Shown piece by piece: positions 42,151-51,617 of a stretch of DNA of 64,000 bases; the stretch's first letter is position 1, and every line of letters begins with the position of its first letter. The translations under genes were made by a program, and so were the position numbers. The stretch comes from Thermoplasmata archaeon (GTDB lineage: Archaea > Thermoplasmatota > Thermoplasmata > Lutacidiplasmatales > UBA184), in contig JAKIWV010000003.1 in the NCBI GenBank assembly GCA_022749815.1, positions 334,311-398,310 on the forward strand, in the 5' to 3' direction. The notes beneath the pieces were generated by a model that ran no database searches, was not told the DNA's origin, and was given only the letters and a program-made list of their open reading frames with translations.

Positions 42151-43635
42151 TCAGCGTTCGACGCGGGTGAGGCCGTCGCGGAGGGCCCCCGGCAGCTCGT
42201 CGATCACGTCGGTCGCGACCAATCCCCAACTTTTCTGACTGAACGCCCGGAGACCCGCCTCCCCCACCCAGTACGCAGCGAGGCGCGCGGCATCGAGGCC
42301 ATCGACGCCCCGCGCCACGAGCGAGCCGACGACGCCCGCGAGCACATCGCCCACCCCCCCGACCGTCATCGCCGGATGATGGTGCCCGTTTCGGTACGCC
42401 CGGGCGCCGTCCGTGAGCAGGTCGACCTCGTCCTTGGCGAGGATGGTCAGTCGCCTCTCCTGGGCGATCCGGCGCGCGGCCTCCAGGCGGGAATCGGGCA
42501 CGCTCTCGCGCAGGTCAAGAAAACGGGCATCGAATTCGTGACGGTTCGGCGTGGCGACGCACGGGGCCGACCCCTCCGACGGCGCTCTCACGGTTCCCAG
42601 GCTTCCCAACGCGTCGGCGTCGACGACCAGGGGGATCGGACGCCCCCGGACGCGGCCCACGAAATCGGTCATCGCCGCGGCACTCTCGGGAGCGTCCCCG
42701 ACCCCCATCCCAACCACCACCGCGTCGACGCGCAGTTGTTCCACTAAGTGGAGGAGCGAGGGCACATCCGAGGGCTGGAAACGATCGGTCCCGATGGGGT
42801 GCACGATGAGGTTCGGGGAGAACGACTGGATGTGGCCCGCGGCCGGCTGGGGTGCCGCGACGACCGCCCGCTCAGCCCCCGATCGGAGGATTGCCAGACC
42901 GGCGAGCGCGGGGGCGCCCGCATACGGCCCTCCACCGACGACCAGCACGCGGCCGGTCCTCCGGGAGTGAGAGCCGGGGGCGGGCAGCGGATACAAGAGG
43001 AAAACGCCGGGGCCTGTCTCCCGCTCGGCCGCCGGGGGTATCCCTATCGAGCGAACAAGGATCTCGCCAGAGTTCTCGGTGGTCATCCCGGCCTTGACCG
43101 CCTGCAACGCGACGGTCCACCGGGGATGCACCGCGACCGCGGAGCCCAGGCCCGTGGGTTCGTCGACCGATAGAACCGGGACGTCGGCCCCGTTCAGGGC
43201 CAGAACGGCTTCGCGCACGGGGGGTCGGGGTTCTCCGTGCTGACCGGTGCCTAACATCGCATCGATCACCAGAGAGTAGCCGCCCAGGTCCTGCGAACGG
43301 GGTACCCCCACATGGAGGCGGGTCGTCGGGGCGATCCGTTCGTAGCAACGGCGGGCAGGAGAGGTACGAATCTCACCGGGAGGTCCGAGGAGCCAGACAT
43401 CCGGCGAAAAGCCCCACTGCTTGAGGTAGTGGGCCGCCGCGAAGCCGTCGCCCCCGTTGTTTCCGGTTCCGGCGAGGATGGCGATGCCGTCCGTCGGCCC
43501 CTTCAGATGGCGGGCGGCCTCTTCGGCCACGGCGCGTCCCGCGTTCTCCATCAGGGTCTCGATCGAGACCCCCAAGGCAACGGCGTTGGCTTCGATGACA
43601 CGGGTTTCCCGCGCGCTCTGCGGCGGAGCTTCCAC
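42151..43635 (-). CDS. nnr: Bifunctional NAD(P)H-hydrate repair enzyme
   Basis: The 494-residue protein fuses two domains. The N-terminal epimerase has AILAGTGNNGGDGFAAAHYL near residue 51 and VIDAMLGTG near 128. The C-terminal ADP/ATP-dependent dehydratase has RVLVVGGGPYAGAPALAG near residue 228, CVATPNRHEFDARF near residue 360, and MTVGGVGDVLAGVVGSLVAR near residue 424. It repairs hydrated nicotinamide cofactors. The stop lies 9 bases from the convergent bud32 stop. Confidence 0.94.
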   Translation of the reverse strand: MEAPPQSARETRVIEANAVALGVSIETLMENAGRAVAEEAARHLKGPTDGIAILAGTGNNGGDGFAAAHYLKQWGFSPDVWLLGPPGEIRTSPARRCYERIAPTTRLHVGVPRSQDLGGYSLVIDAMLGTGQHGEPRPPVREAVLALNGADVPVLSVDEPTGLGSAVAVHPRWTVALQAVKAGMTTENSGEILVRSIGIPPAAERETGPGVFLLYPLPAPGSHSRRTGRVLVVGGGPYAGAPALAGLAILRSGAERAVVAAPQPAAGHIQSFSPNLIVHPIGTDRFQPSDVPSLLHLVEQLRVDAVVVGMGVGDAPESAAAMTDFVGRVRGRPIPLVVDADALGSLGTVRAPSEGSAPCVATPNRHEFDARFLDLRESVPDSRLEAARRIAQERRLTILAKDEVDLLTDGARAYRNGHHHPAMTVGGVGDVLAGVVGSLVARGVDGLDAARLAAYWVGEAGLRAFSQKSWGLVATDVIDELPGALRDGLTRVER

Positions 43636-43647
43636 GGGTCGTCGACC

Positions 43648-44094
43648 TCAACTGACTGGAGTTCCCTTGGATGCGTCGGCCTCGGCCTCGCCAAACACAT
43701 TGACGCTGGCCGGCAGCAAGTTCCGCCGGGCGAGATACGTGGCCTGGGTTCGACTGTACCGGAAGAGGATGTCGCATTTTCCCTCCTGGAATCCCCAGGG
43801 CCGCAGGATCAGTAGGTCGCCGGCGCGGACCCACATTTTCTTCTTCATCTTGCCCGTGATCCGGCCCATCCGTGAGATGTTGTCCTCGCTCATCACTCGG
43901 ATCCGGGCGGCGCCCATCAACTGACTCGCGACGCCGAAAATCTCGCCCCGGTCGCGGCGCGGCAGGGGGAGTCGACCGACTTCCTCCCCGCCCTCCACGA
44001 CCTCGACGGTCGTGGGCGCTTCCGCGACGGGCTCGTCGGGAGATGCCGCCGGTTCCGTCGGTGGCGGGGTCGCCGGCCCCGGGTCAGGTGTCAC
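43648..44094 (-). CDS. Translation initiation factor aIF-1A with long N-terminal extension
   Basis: The 148-residue protein has the eIF-1A OB-fold core: VGRLPLPRRDRGEIFGVASQ, RVMSEDNISRMGRITGKMKK, and VRAGDLLILRPWGFQEGKCD, ending FRYSRTQATYL. It helps place initiator tRNA in the small-subunit P site. The first ~38 residues are an unusual Pro/Ala/Glu-rich extension compared with the ~100-residue norm. The GTG at 44094 is backed by a CTTTAATACT box 25 bases upstream, so the extension is probably real. Confidence 0.92.
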   Translation of the reverse strand: MTPDPGPATPPPTEPAASPDEPVAEAPTTVEVVEGGEEVGRLPLPRRDRGEIFGVASQLMGAARIRVMSEDNISRMGRITGKMKKKMWVRAGDLLILRPWGFQEGKCDILFRYSRTQATYLARRNLLPASVNVFGEAEADASKGTPVS

Positions 44095-44114
44095 ATCGGT
44101 TGTCAGTCGAGGAG

Positions 44115-44125
44115 AGTATTAAAGC
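44115..44125 (-). promoter_or_regulatory. TATA box of the aIF-1A gene
   Basis: GCTTTAATACT is centred 25 bases before GTG 44094; it overlaps the end of the upstream amidohydrolase gene. Confidence 0.6.
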
Positions 44126-44976
44126 GGCCCTCGGGCCGGGAAGACTTTGAGGGGGTTCTCGACAAGAATCTTCTCCAGCGTGTCGGCCGACAGCGGGAGC
44201 GCGCGCACGGCTCGCAGGTGCTCTCCGAGGTCTGGGACGCCCGGTCCCGGCCAGTCGCTCCCGTATACGACCCGGTCTCGAATCTTCTCGAGCGCCGGAA
44301 AGTACTCGAGCAGCTTGCCCGGCGGGACGCTCGACGTCTCGAGGTAGACCTGGGGGAACCGCCGTGTAAGGAAGACGGCTTCCTCCATCCAGAGCGGCCG
44401 GCCTCCATGCGCTAGCACAATCGTGAGGCGGGGAAAATCGATCGCCACGTCCTCGAGGAGGAGGGGCTGTCCGTACCGGTTCCGGGCCCCCGGGAAGATC
44501 GAGGTGCCCGTGTGGACAATGACCGGGATGCCCAGCTCCTCACACGTAGTGTAGATTTCGCGCAGACCCTCGAGCCGCCCATCCAAGTAGCCGTTCGGGG
44601 CGAACAGCTGGTGCGGCGGGTGGAGCTTGAGGCCTCGGATTCCGTACTCGGTGACGAGACGGCGTACCTCGGCTCCGGCATGCGCCCGCGTCGGGAGGAC
44701 GGATCCCACGGCAATGAGCCGGTCCGGATCCTCCCGCACAAAATCTCGCACGAACTCGTTGGCCTTCTCCGTGTAGCCGATGATGTCCGGCGCCACATAG
44801 TTGACGAGCACGGCGCGTTCCAGGCCCGCCGAGTCGAGGAGTTCTAGGAAGGCCCTGGGGTTGTGGAGTAGGGCCTCGAAGTCGTTCGACGCGGGGTGGG
44901 CGGCGATGAGCGCGCGCGCCGCGGGTCGCATCTCCCAGAGCGGGTTGATGTGGACGTGGCAGTCGGTGACGCCCAT
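44119..44976 (-). CDS. Amidohydrolase family protein
   Basis: The 285-residue protein begins MGVTDCHVHINPLWEMR, with the HxH metal motif, followed by LKLHPPHQLFAPNGYLDGRL, PVIVHTGTSIFPGARNRYG near residue 162, IVLAHGGRPLWMEEAVF, and the catalytic Asp in VVYGSDWPGPGVPDLGEH near residue 245. This is the amidohydrolase_2 TIM-barrel pattern of decarboxylases and lactonases. The substrate is unknown. The frame extends to 45210, but ATG 44976 starts the family alignment. Confidence 0.87.
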   Translation of the reverse strand: MGVTDCHVHINPLWEMRPAARALIAAHPASNDFEALLHNPRAFLELLDSAGLERAVLVNYVAPDIIGYTEKANEFVRDFVREDPDRLIAVGSVLPTRAHAGAEVRRLVTEYGIRGLKLHPPHQLFAPNGYLDGRLEGLREIYTTCEELGIPVIVHTGTSIFPGARNRYGQPLLLEDVAIDFPRLTIVLAHGGRPLWMEEAVFLTRRFPQVYLETSSVPPGKLLEYFPALEKIRDRVVYGSDWPGPGVPDLGEHLRAVRALPLSADTLEKILVENPLKVFPARGPL

Positions 44977-45082
44977 TCTTCGGGGCCAACGTCGGGCTCC
45001 ACTTGATACTGTGGGCCGTCGGTCAGGAACCGCGACCGGACCTAGTACTGAGGAGCCGTGTTGCGCCCGACTCGGAGGGTTT

Positions 45083-45793
45083 ATGTCGAGGGACGCACGG
45101 TCCCTGCCCGTGGCGCGCGCTACGAGCTCACTGCCGGTCATCACCCCGAGGCACCTGAAGAAGGAGTACGTCGCGGCCGGGGAGTTGGTGCATGTCGAGA
45201 CCCGGGCCACGAAACTCTACTACTTTCCCGGACCGATCCTCGCTCTCCTCGTGATGTTCCTCCTCGACTACTCCTCCGCCTCGGCGCTGCGGGGGTGGTC
45301 CCCCGTGCCCTTCTTGACCAGCGCTTTCGGGAAGATCCCGAACGGGTCTCCCCCGATCCAGATGTATGTGATGGACCTGCTCGGCCTGATCACGGCCGCG
45401 GTCGCCTTCTGGCTATTCATCCGCTACCTACAGTGGATCCGAACCATCTACGTGATCACCGACCACCGGGTCATCATTCAACGCGGCATTGCGATGCGCG
45501 ACGTCGATGACGTCCCGATGAACCAGGTGCGGGGCGTCGATGTGCACCAGACGGTAGGCCAGCGCATCCTCGGCTACGGAACGATCCGGATCAGCGCCGA
45601 GACCGGGACCGCCAAGTCGATCGGGAACGAAGATTGGAGGGGGATCCCGAAACCCTTCCAGATGCAGCGGACGATCGAGTCCGTCATGCAGAACCCATCG
45701 GTGCCCGGCATTCAGTACCCACAACAACCGGCGGTCTTCTATTCGGGGCCCCCTCCGAACCAACCGCCCCCGTACTCTCCGCCGCCTCGGTAG
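45083..45793 (+). CDS. Membrane protein with bacterial-type PH domain
   Basis: The 236-residue protein has two membrane helices (about 46-62 and 100-120). RTIYVITDHRVIIQRGIAMR follows, then DDVPMNQVRGVDVHQTVGQR and LGYGTIRISAETG, the bPH_2 (DUF304) domain. A short Pro/Gln-rich tail ends the protein. Related proteins are common archaeal membrane proteins of unknown role. The ATG at 45083 is preferred over the longer open frame from 44801. Confidence 0.8.
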   Translation: MSRDARSLPVARATSSLPVITPRHLKKEYVAAGELVHVETRATKLYYFPGPILALLVMFLLDYSSASALRGWSPVPFLTSAFGKIPNGSPPIQMYVMDLLGLITAAVAFWLFIRYLQWIRTIYVITDHRVIIQRGIAMRDVDDVPMNQVRGVDVHQTVGQRILGYGTIRISAETGTAKSIGNEDWRGIPKPFQMQRTIESVMQNPSVPGIQYPQQPAVFYSGPPPNQPPPYSPPPR

Positions 45794-45814
45794 CGGCGAG
45801 TCGCGCCGGCGGGC

Positions 45815-46810
45815 CTAACTCCCTCGAACGCGTCGGATCTCCGCCGTGAGAGCGGGAACGATCTGGAACAGATCGCCGGCGATGCCGTAGTCGGCCACCT
45901 TGAAGATTGGAGCGCTCGGGTCCGAATTGATCGCCACGATCGTCCGGGAACTGATCATCCCGACCAGGTGCTGAATCGCGCCCGAGATCCCGACCGCGAT
46001 GTAGAGCTGAGGGGAGACACTCTTGCCGGTTTGCCCGATCTGGAACGACGCCGGCCTCCAGCCGGAGTCGGTCACGGCGCGCGACGCACCAATGGCGGCT
46101 CCGAGAGAGAGGGCGAGTTCTTCGAGGAGGCGGAAGTTTTCCGGCCCCTTGAGGCCCCGCCCGCCCGAGACGATGACCGTGGCATCGGAGAGGTCGGGGC
46201 CGATGCCCGATTGGGCGGACTCGAAACCGGTGACCGCGCCTCCCGAAGGGAGAGGGCCGAGCTCGAGCGGCGCATGTTCCGCGATCGGCGCCGGTGGCGA
46301 GGACGCTTCGGGGATCGGGAAAGCGTTCGGTCGGAGGCCCAGCACGACTCGAGGTGCCCCGATGCGAACCTCCTGGAACGCGCGGCCGCTGAACACCGGG
46401 CGGGTCACCGTGATTTCCCCGGCGGCGCCGGGGGAGAGGTCGGCGATGCCCGTCACCGCGGCCGCATCCCACCGGATCGCGATCCTCCCCGCCAGCTGAC
46501 GTCCGTTGTTTGTTCCGGCGAGCAGGATGACCGACGAGGAGAGCTCTCGCGCGATGGCAGCAACGGCCGCCGCCCATAGGGCGGTCTGGAATGTATCGAA
46601 CCTGGGGTCCGAGACCGTGATCACCCGGTCGACTCCGAGGCCGGCGATGGTGCCCGCAGAAGCCTCGAGGGCGGTGCCGAGGAGAACGGCCGTTACTCGC
46701 CCGGCGCCGGACGGGCCCGCGAGCCGGCGGGCCACGCCCGTCGCCTCCAGCGCGGCGCGCACGGGGGCCGCTCCCCTTCGCTCGATCACCACGAGGACGT
46801 CCGCGCTCAT
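45815..46810 (-). CDS. etfA: Electron transfer flavoprotein alpha subunit
   Basis: The 331-residue protein has the ETF-alpha C-terminal FAD domain: [20 protein letters not shown] near residue 207, [33 protein letters not shown] near residue 265, and [20 protein letters not shown]. It pairs with ETF beta to carry electrons from acyl-CoA dehydrogenases to the membrane. ATG 46810 overlaps the etfB stop by 4 bases. Confidence 0.94.
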   Translation of the reverse strand: MSADVLVVIERRGAAPVRAALEATGVARRLAGPSGAGRVTAVLLGTALEASAGTIAGLGVDRVITVSDPRFDTFQTALWAAAVAAIARELSSSVILLAGTNNGRQLAGRIAIRWDAAAVTGIADLSPGAAGEITVTRPVFSGRAFQEVRIGAPRVVLGLRPNAFPIPEASSPPAPIAEHAPLELGPLPSGGAVTGFESAQSGIGPDLSDATVIVSGGRGLKGPENFRLLEELALSLGAAIGASRAVTDSGWRPASFQIGQTGKSVSPQLYIAVGISGAIQHLVGMISSRTIVAINSDPSAPIFKVADYGIAGDLFQIVPALTAEIRRVRGS

Positions 46811-47601
46811 GGGAGGGTCTTCGCTTCTTCGCGCAGGAGACGGACTAGCTGCTGGGCCGCTTCTTCGGGAGTCTTGAACGCGATCATCTTCGCACCGGTC
46901 CGGGGTGGCGGCAAGCGAAAGGACGTGAGGCGCGTGCCCGGAACGGCCGGCCCGACCCCGGCCTGGACCTCGGCCCACGACACCTTGTCGATGGTCGTCC
47001 GGCGCGCCTTGAGCACGTTCTGGAGTTTCGCGGTCCGGGGGTCATTCCAGGCCTGCTGAAGGCAAACGACCATCGGCCCCGAGGCCGTGATGCGTTCCAG
47101 GCCGCCCTCCACCGCGCGGGCCAAATTGAATTTTCCAGCGGCGGGGTCCCACCGAAGATCGACCACGGGCCCATAGTCCGCCACTCCCAGTCGCTCGGCG
47201 ACCGCGGGTCCCACCACTCCGGCTTCGTCATCCAGGGCTTGCTTCCCAACGACGAGGAGGTCGAAGGGGGTCTTCTGACAGGCCCAGGACAACGCGTTCG
47301 CGGAGAGCATCGGGTCGGGCACCAGGCCCGAGGGCTGCTCCACCCACGTCGCCGTGTCGCACCCAAGCGCCAAGGCAGAACGAAGGATCTCCTCGGTTCG
47401 AGGGGCGGGACCGAACGCGATCGCACGGACTCGGGATCCAGGAGCCGACTCCTTCAGTAGGAGCGCCTGTTCCACCGCGGACTCGTCGTACCCGGTCAAT
47501 ACCCACTTCACGCCGTCGGTGTCGAGGGCGGTGCCCGCAGCGTTCGGGCGCAACCGTGTGTCGGGATCCGGAACCGGCTTGATGAGGACGAGGAGTTCCA
47601 T
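46807..47601 (-). CDS. etfB: Electron transfer flavoprotein beta subunit
   Basis: The 264-residue protein begins [20 protein letters not shown] and contains [37 protein letters not shown], and [40 protein letters not shown] near residue 175 is the ETF-beta pattern. It is followed by etfA and lies 14 bases downstream of the acyl-CoA dehydrogenase gene, forming a three-gene electron-transfer operon. Confidence 0.94.
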   Translation of the reverse strand: MELLVLIKPVPDPDTRLRPNAAGTALDTDGVKWVLTGYDESAVEQALLLKESAPGSRVRAIAFGPAPRTEEILRSALALGCDTATWVEQPSGLVPDPMLSANALSWACQKTPFDLLVVGKQALDDEAGVVGPAVAERLGVADYGPVVDLRWDPAAGKFNLARAVEGGLERITASGPMVVCLQQAWNDPRTAKLQNVLKARRTTIDKVSWAEVQAGVGPAVPGTRLTSFRLPPPRTGAKMIAFKTPEEAAQQLVRLLREEAKTLP

Positions 47602-47615
47602 CCGGAGTTCCCGTC

Positions 47616-48764
47616 CTACGCGTAGTGAGTGAGAAGTTCCCGGGCGATCACGATCCGCTGGATCTCGTTCGAGCCCTCGTAGATTTGGGTCAGTTTCGCG
47701 TCCCGGAGGAGCTTCTCGACCGGGTAGTCCTTCATGTACCCGTAGCCGCCGAAAATCTGGATCGCGTCGTCAGCTACCTTCATCGCCGCGTCGGAGGCGA
47801 AGCATTTCGCGATCGAGGATTCGAGGGAGCCCCGTTGGCCCCCATCGATCAACCAGGCGGCGTGCCAGGTCAAAAGACGTGCGGCATGGACCTCCTGCGC
47901 CATGTTCGCCAGCTTGAGTTGGATCGCCTGGTGTTCGCCGATCGGCTTGCCGAAGGTGTGCCGTTTGAGGGAGTAGTCGGCGGCGTAGTCGATCGCCGCT
48001 TGAGCGATGCCCGTCGCCAGGGCGCCGATCGGGGTCCGCGTATGGTCGAGGGTCCGCATGGCGAGGGAGAACCCGTCGCCCTCCGCCCCGAGGCGGTCCG
48101 CGAGCGGAACCCTGACGTGGTCGAACTTGACCGTACTCGTGGAGGAAGCCCGGTGCCCCATCTTCTCCTCGTCCTTCCCAGGGACGACCCCCTCCGCCGC
48201 TCGGGGGACGAAGAACGCGGTGATCCCCTTATGCCGGAGGGCAGGATCGATCGTCGCGAAGACGGTATACAGGGAGGCGTGGGGGGCGTTCGTGATGAAA
48301 CACTTCTCTCCGTCCAGGACGTAGTGATCCCCGTCGAGCCGGCATCGGGTCTGCAGTCCGCCGGCGTCGCTCCCGCCGCTGGGTTCGGTAAGACAGAATG
48401 AAGCCAGGTGGTAGGACGAGCAGAAGGCCGGCAGGGTCCGCTTCCGCTGCTCCTCGGTTCCGCCCAGGAGGATCGGCTCGAGGGCGAGGCAATTCGCGAT
48501 GATCGACGTCGTCATTCCGCCGCACGCATGCGCCAATTCCTCCACGATCACGCACTGATCGAATACGGAGAGTCCACTCCCGCCGTACTCCGTCGGAACA
48601 TTGAGGTTCATCAAGCCGAGTTCCCACGCCTTTCGATAGACGTCCTCGGGGAACCGACCTGCGCGGTCGCAAGCCGCTGCGACCGGGAGCATCTCGGTCT
48701 TGGCGAACTTCCGGGCGAGGTCCTGGAGGCTCTTCTGCTCCTCAGTAAGGGAGAAGTCTACCAT
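47616..48764 (-). CDS. Acyl-CoA dehydrogenase (second paralogue)
   Basis: The 382-residue protein begins [20 protein letters not shown] and shows [20 protein letters not shown] near residue 118, [40 protein letters not shown], and the C-terminal [20 protein letters not shown] with [23 protein letters not shown] 48764 opens the family alignment. Operon order with etfB and etfA directly supports a respiratory beta-oxidation role. Its chain-length preference cannot be told. Confidence 0.95.
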   Translation of the reverse strand: MVDFSLTEEQKSLQDLARKFAKTEMLPVAAACDRAGRFPEDVYRKAWELGLMNLNVPTEYGGSGLSVFDQCVIVEELAHACGGMTTSIIANCLALEPILLGGTEEQRKRTLPAFCSSYHLASFCLTEPSGGSDAGGLQTRCRLDGDHYVLDGEKCFITNAPHASLYTVFATIDPALRHKGITAFFVPRAAEGVVPGKDEEKMGHRASSTSTVKFDHVRVPLADRLGAEGDGFSLAMRTLDHTRTPIGALATGIAQAAIDYAADYSLKRHTFGKPIGEHQAIQLKLANMAQEVHAARLLTWHAAWLIDGGQRGSLESSIAKCFASDAAMKVADDAIQIFGGYGYMKDYPVEKLLRDAKLTQIYEGSNEIQRIVIARELLTHYA

Positions 48765-48799
48765 CGGATCGCCGGCTCTTCGCGCCGAGCGGCGTTTGC

Positions 48800-48805
48800 T
48801 ATAAG
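48800..48805. promoter_or_regulatory. Shared TATA box between acyl-CoA dehydrogenase and larB
   Basis: CTATAAGAG reads as a TATA box on both strands. It is centred 25 bases before GTG 48828 of larB (plus) and about 39 bases before ATG 48764 of the dehydrogenase (minus). One box may serve both directions, or a second unseen box may exist. Confidence 0.5.
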
Positions 48806-48827
48806 AGAGTTCGGACCTGCGCAGGCC

Positions 48828-49544
48828 GTGACGCGCGAAACCCGCCGGCCCGGTAGGACCGACGAGCTCCGAGTCGGCTCGGAATTTCGCTACGATGCCG
48901 GCCGCTGGGCCCGAATCGGGGCCCCCGAGGTCATCCTGGGCGAGGGGAAGAGCCCCGCACAACTCCTACGCTTGCTGGAGGCCCTGCACCGCAGCGGACG
49001 CGGCGCCCTCGTCTCGCGACCGACGACCGCCCAACGAACCCGACTGGTCGTGGCGCGCCGCGAGGGTCTGCCGGTCCTGCTTCTCGCCGGCGGTCGGCTC
49101 GCCCGGCTGACGGGCCCGGTCGCTGACCTGAGTCCCGTGGGCCCCGTGGCATTGCTCACCGCCGGCACTAGTGACATCCCCATTGCCGAGGAAGCGCGCC
49201 ACGTCTTGAAGTCGGTCGGGGTCGCCGTTGTGACCGCCTACGATGTCGGGGTGGCAGGGCTTCACCGGCTGCAACGGGCGCTGCGCTCGATGGAGAGGAA
49301 GCGCCCCCGCGTCTACTTGGTGTTCGCCGGTCGGGAGGGCGCCCTGCCCACCGTCGTCGCCGGGCTCGTGCGCGCTCCGGTAGTTGGAGTGCCCGTCTCT
49401 ATCGGGTACGGTCGAGGCGGACGGGGGGAAGCGGCGTTGAACGCGATGCTGCAATCGTGTGCCCCGATCGCCGTCGTGAACATCGACGCAGGGGTCCCCG
49501 CCGCTCTGTTCGCCCTCCAGCTCCTCGCGGGGAATCGGCGCTAG
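48828..49544 (+). CDS. larB: LarB-like nickel-pincer cofactor biosynthesis protein
   Basis: The 238-residue protein is PurE-like and matches Lar[21 protein letters not shown] near residue 30, [20 protein letters not shown] near residue 106, [14 protein letters not shown], and the PurE-like core [20 protein letters not shown] and [20 protein letters not shown]. LarB carboxylates and hydrolyses nicotinate adenine dinucleotide to begin the nickel-pincer cofactor of lactate racemase and related enzymes. LarC and LarE are not in the window. A nickel importer lies about 7 kb downstream. Confidence 0.9.
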   Translation: MTRETRRPGRTDELRVGSEFRYDAGRWARIGAPEVILGEGKSPAQLLRLLEALHRSGRGALVSRPTTAQRTRLVVARREGLPVLLLAGGRLARLTGPVADLSPVGPVALLTAGTSDIPIAEEARHVLKSVGVAVVTAYDVGVAGLHRLQRALRSMERKRPRVYLVFAGREGALPTVVAGLVRAPVVGVPVSIGYGRGGRGEAALNAMLQSCAPIAVVNIDAGVPAALFALQLLAGNRR

Positions 49545-49607
49545 GGCGGCCCCGGGTAGGCAGAAACCCGATACCCTTTTCTTCGGCCCTACCGCTTGCC
49601 TCCGGCC

Positions 49608-50513
49608 ATGGTCGCGAGGCGCGCCTCTTCCGTCACAGAGCACGAGGAGGAACTCGCCGAGCGCGACCGACTAGACCACCTTGACGCGAAGATCCGCGAG
49701 CTGCAGCCGAAGCGTCGGGCGCTCATCGATAAGTTCCTTCGACTCAGCGACGAACAGCAGGACATGTTCAACGAACGCGCTCCTCAGCAGGGCCGCCTCG
49801 AGGCGTTGAATGAGGAGCATCGCCTCATCGGGCGGGACCTCGCTCACGTGCGCGGCCAACTCGATGCGGCGCGCCGGCTCCGCGACGACCGATTGATCGC
49901 GGTTCGCGAGCTTCGGGCGGCGATGCCAAAGACCGCCCGGTCGCGCGTGGACCTGATTCGAAAGGAAGTCGAGCAGCTCGAGCTCGAGCAACAGACCCGG
50001 GCCGTTCCCCTCGAAGAGGAGAACGCGTTGATCGGCCGGATGCGGTCGCTACGAAAGGAGGTCTCATTGGCCGAGGCGGAAGGGGCTGCGGTCGCGAAGC
50101 AGCGCGAGGCCCTTCGGGTCGCCGAGGATGCGTTCGAGGCGGGTCGAGTAGAGGTGGAACGTCTTCGACGCGTTCTGGACGAGATGCGGGCGGCCCGGGA
50201 CCACGCCATGGAGTCGCTCAAGGGAGAGCTGGTCGTCGTCGGGCAGCACATGGCACGGTTGCGGGAGAAGAGCCAGGAACGCGGAATCGTTCGGCGGGAC
50301 CTCGAGGAGATCGACCGGACGCTCCGGGGCATGGAACGGGAGTTCGACGACCTCCGCCACCGCTATAGGGCGCGTCGCGGGGAGGCCCGGCGAGTGGTCA
50401 TCGAGCACAACCGATCTGCTCGCCGGGCCGTCTCCGACCCGTCGGCCATGGACCGGGCCGTCGATGACCGGTTGGAGCAATTGCTCAAGGAAGGGAAGAT
50501 CCGGCTCGCCTGA
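49608..50513 (+). CDS. Archaeal coiled-coil protein
   Basis: The 301-residue protein is almost wholly alpha-helical coiled coil with heptads throughout: EEELAERDRLDHLDAKIREL, VDLIRKEVEQLELEQQTRAV and RRDLEEIDRTLRGMEREFDD. A basic C-terminal region ends in EQLLKEGKIRLA. It matches the COG1340-type archaeal coiled-coil proteins, often found with membrane or division genes, but function is unknown. ATG 49608 is used; TTG 49596 is an alternative. Confidence 0.7.
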   Translation: MVARRASSVTEHEEELAERDRLDHLDAKIRELQPKRRALIDKFLRLSDEQQDMFNERAPQQGRLEALNEEHRLIGRDLAHVRGQLDAARRLRDDRLIAVRELRAAMPKTARSRVDLIRKEVEQLELEQQTRAVPLEEENALIGRMRSLRKEVSLAEAEGAAVAKQREALRVAEDAFEAGRVEVERLRRVLDEMRAARDHAMESLKGELVVVGQHMARLREKSQERGIVRRDLEEIDRTLRGMEREFDDLRHRYRARRGEARRVVIEHNRSARRAVSDPSAMDRAVDDRLEQLLKEGKIRLA

Positions 50514-50520
50514 TCCGGGG

Positions 50521-51486
50521 TCAGGCCGTCGCGCCGGGCGGCGGCGGAAAGATGTCGACCACGGTGACCACGAAGATGAGGACCTGTCCGGTCACTTCCC
50601 GGTTAAAGTTCTCGGTATAGGTCCCGGCCGCCGGGTCGATGGCGCTGACGATGAACTGCCCGTTGGAGGAGCTGGAGCAGGGACCCGTGCCGTTGAAGTC
50701 CTTGCCGAGCACACGGCCGGCCTGCCCGGCGGAGAGCTGGTTCATGAGGCTGATCGTACCGATTCCGCTGGGAGTCCCCGCGATGGCGGTGACCAGGACG
50801 GGCCACCCGGCGGGAGACGCCACGTACCCCACGTACGGCATGTTCTGGATCGTAACGAAGGAGCTGTTGGCGGCCAGCACCGTGACGTTCCATCCGTAGT
50901 GGGGGTCCTTGAAATTCACCCCGGTTAACGGGCTAATGCCCGGAAACGCCTTGGAGAATCCGGGGCCGGTGAAGGTCGCTACCAGCGGGAGAGCGTACGC
51001 CAGCGGGAGCGTTCGCGAGCACGCCGGGTTCTGCGGCCCATATCCCAGGCTCGGCGGAATGACGACCGTGTGGGTAGTATTCCCTGGAACGCCAATCAGT
51101 CCCTGCCAGAACCCCGGGACGACGCTCACGAACGAGTAGTTGCCGATCGTGTAGCCCCCGGAAGGGGTGGAGGCCCCGACGTGGATCGCGAGGGGGGTGT
51201 AGCTCACGGCGGAGCCTCGGTACGAGAACGAGAGCGCCTTCGGGAACGAGGCGTTGTTCGTCGCCACCGAGTATATCGAGGTATCGAAGACGCGGCCGGA
51301 CTCGGCGCCGGTACCGAAGTATCCGATGTAGTCCACGGTGGCGTTCCCTCCGACCTGGGGGGTGAGCACCGACGTCGGCGGACCGGCCCGGGACTCGTAG
51401 TAGGCGAATCCGGCGAGCCCGCCGGCGGCGGCCAGGGTGATCACTACGAACACGATGAAGGCGGCGCGGGACGGGGGATCAACCAT
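50521..51486 (-). CDS. Extracytoplasmic FKBP-type peptidyl-prolyl isomerase
   Basis: The 321-residue protein has one N-terminal membrane helix (AAFIVFVVITLAAAGGLAGF) and then an FKBP domain (about residues 45-160). Its core blocks are VDYIGYFGTGAESGRVFDTS, VVPGFWQGLIGVPGNTTHTV and IPPSLGYGP. A second beta-rich region follows with WNVTVLAANSSFVTI. Many NxT/S sites suggest glycosylation outside the cell. It likely helps fold secreted proteins, such as the large repeat protein at the right edge (inference). Confidence 0.85.
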   Translation of the reverse strand: MVDPPSRAAFIVFVVITLAAAGGLAGFAYYESRAGPPTSVLTPQVGGNATVDYIGYFGTGAESGRVFDTSIYSVATNNASFPKALSFSYRGSAVSYTPLAIHVGASTPSGGYTIGNYSFVSVVPGFWQGLIGVPGNTTHTVVIPPSLGYGPQNPACSRTLPLAYALPLVATFTGPGFSKAFPGISPLTGVNFKDPHYGWNVTVLAANSSFVTIQNMPYVGYVASPAGWPVLVTAIAGTPSGIGTISLMNQLSAGQAGRVLGKDFNGTGPCSSSSNGQFIVSAIDPAAGTYTENFNREVTGQVLIFVVTVVDIFPPPPGATA

Positions 51487-51617
51487 GATTTGCGAGCGTG
51501 AGGGGGGTCAGTATGTCGTAGGTCTCTTCACGGGTTATCGGAGAGACAGGTGCTCCTCATTCCCCCCGCGCCTCCGAAGGGTCACTCGATATAAACCCAA
51601 CGGCGGCCGCGGACGGG

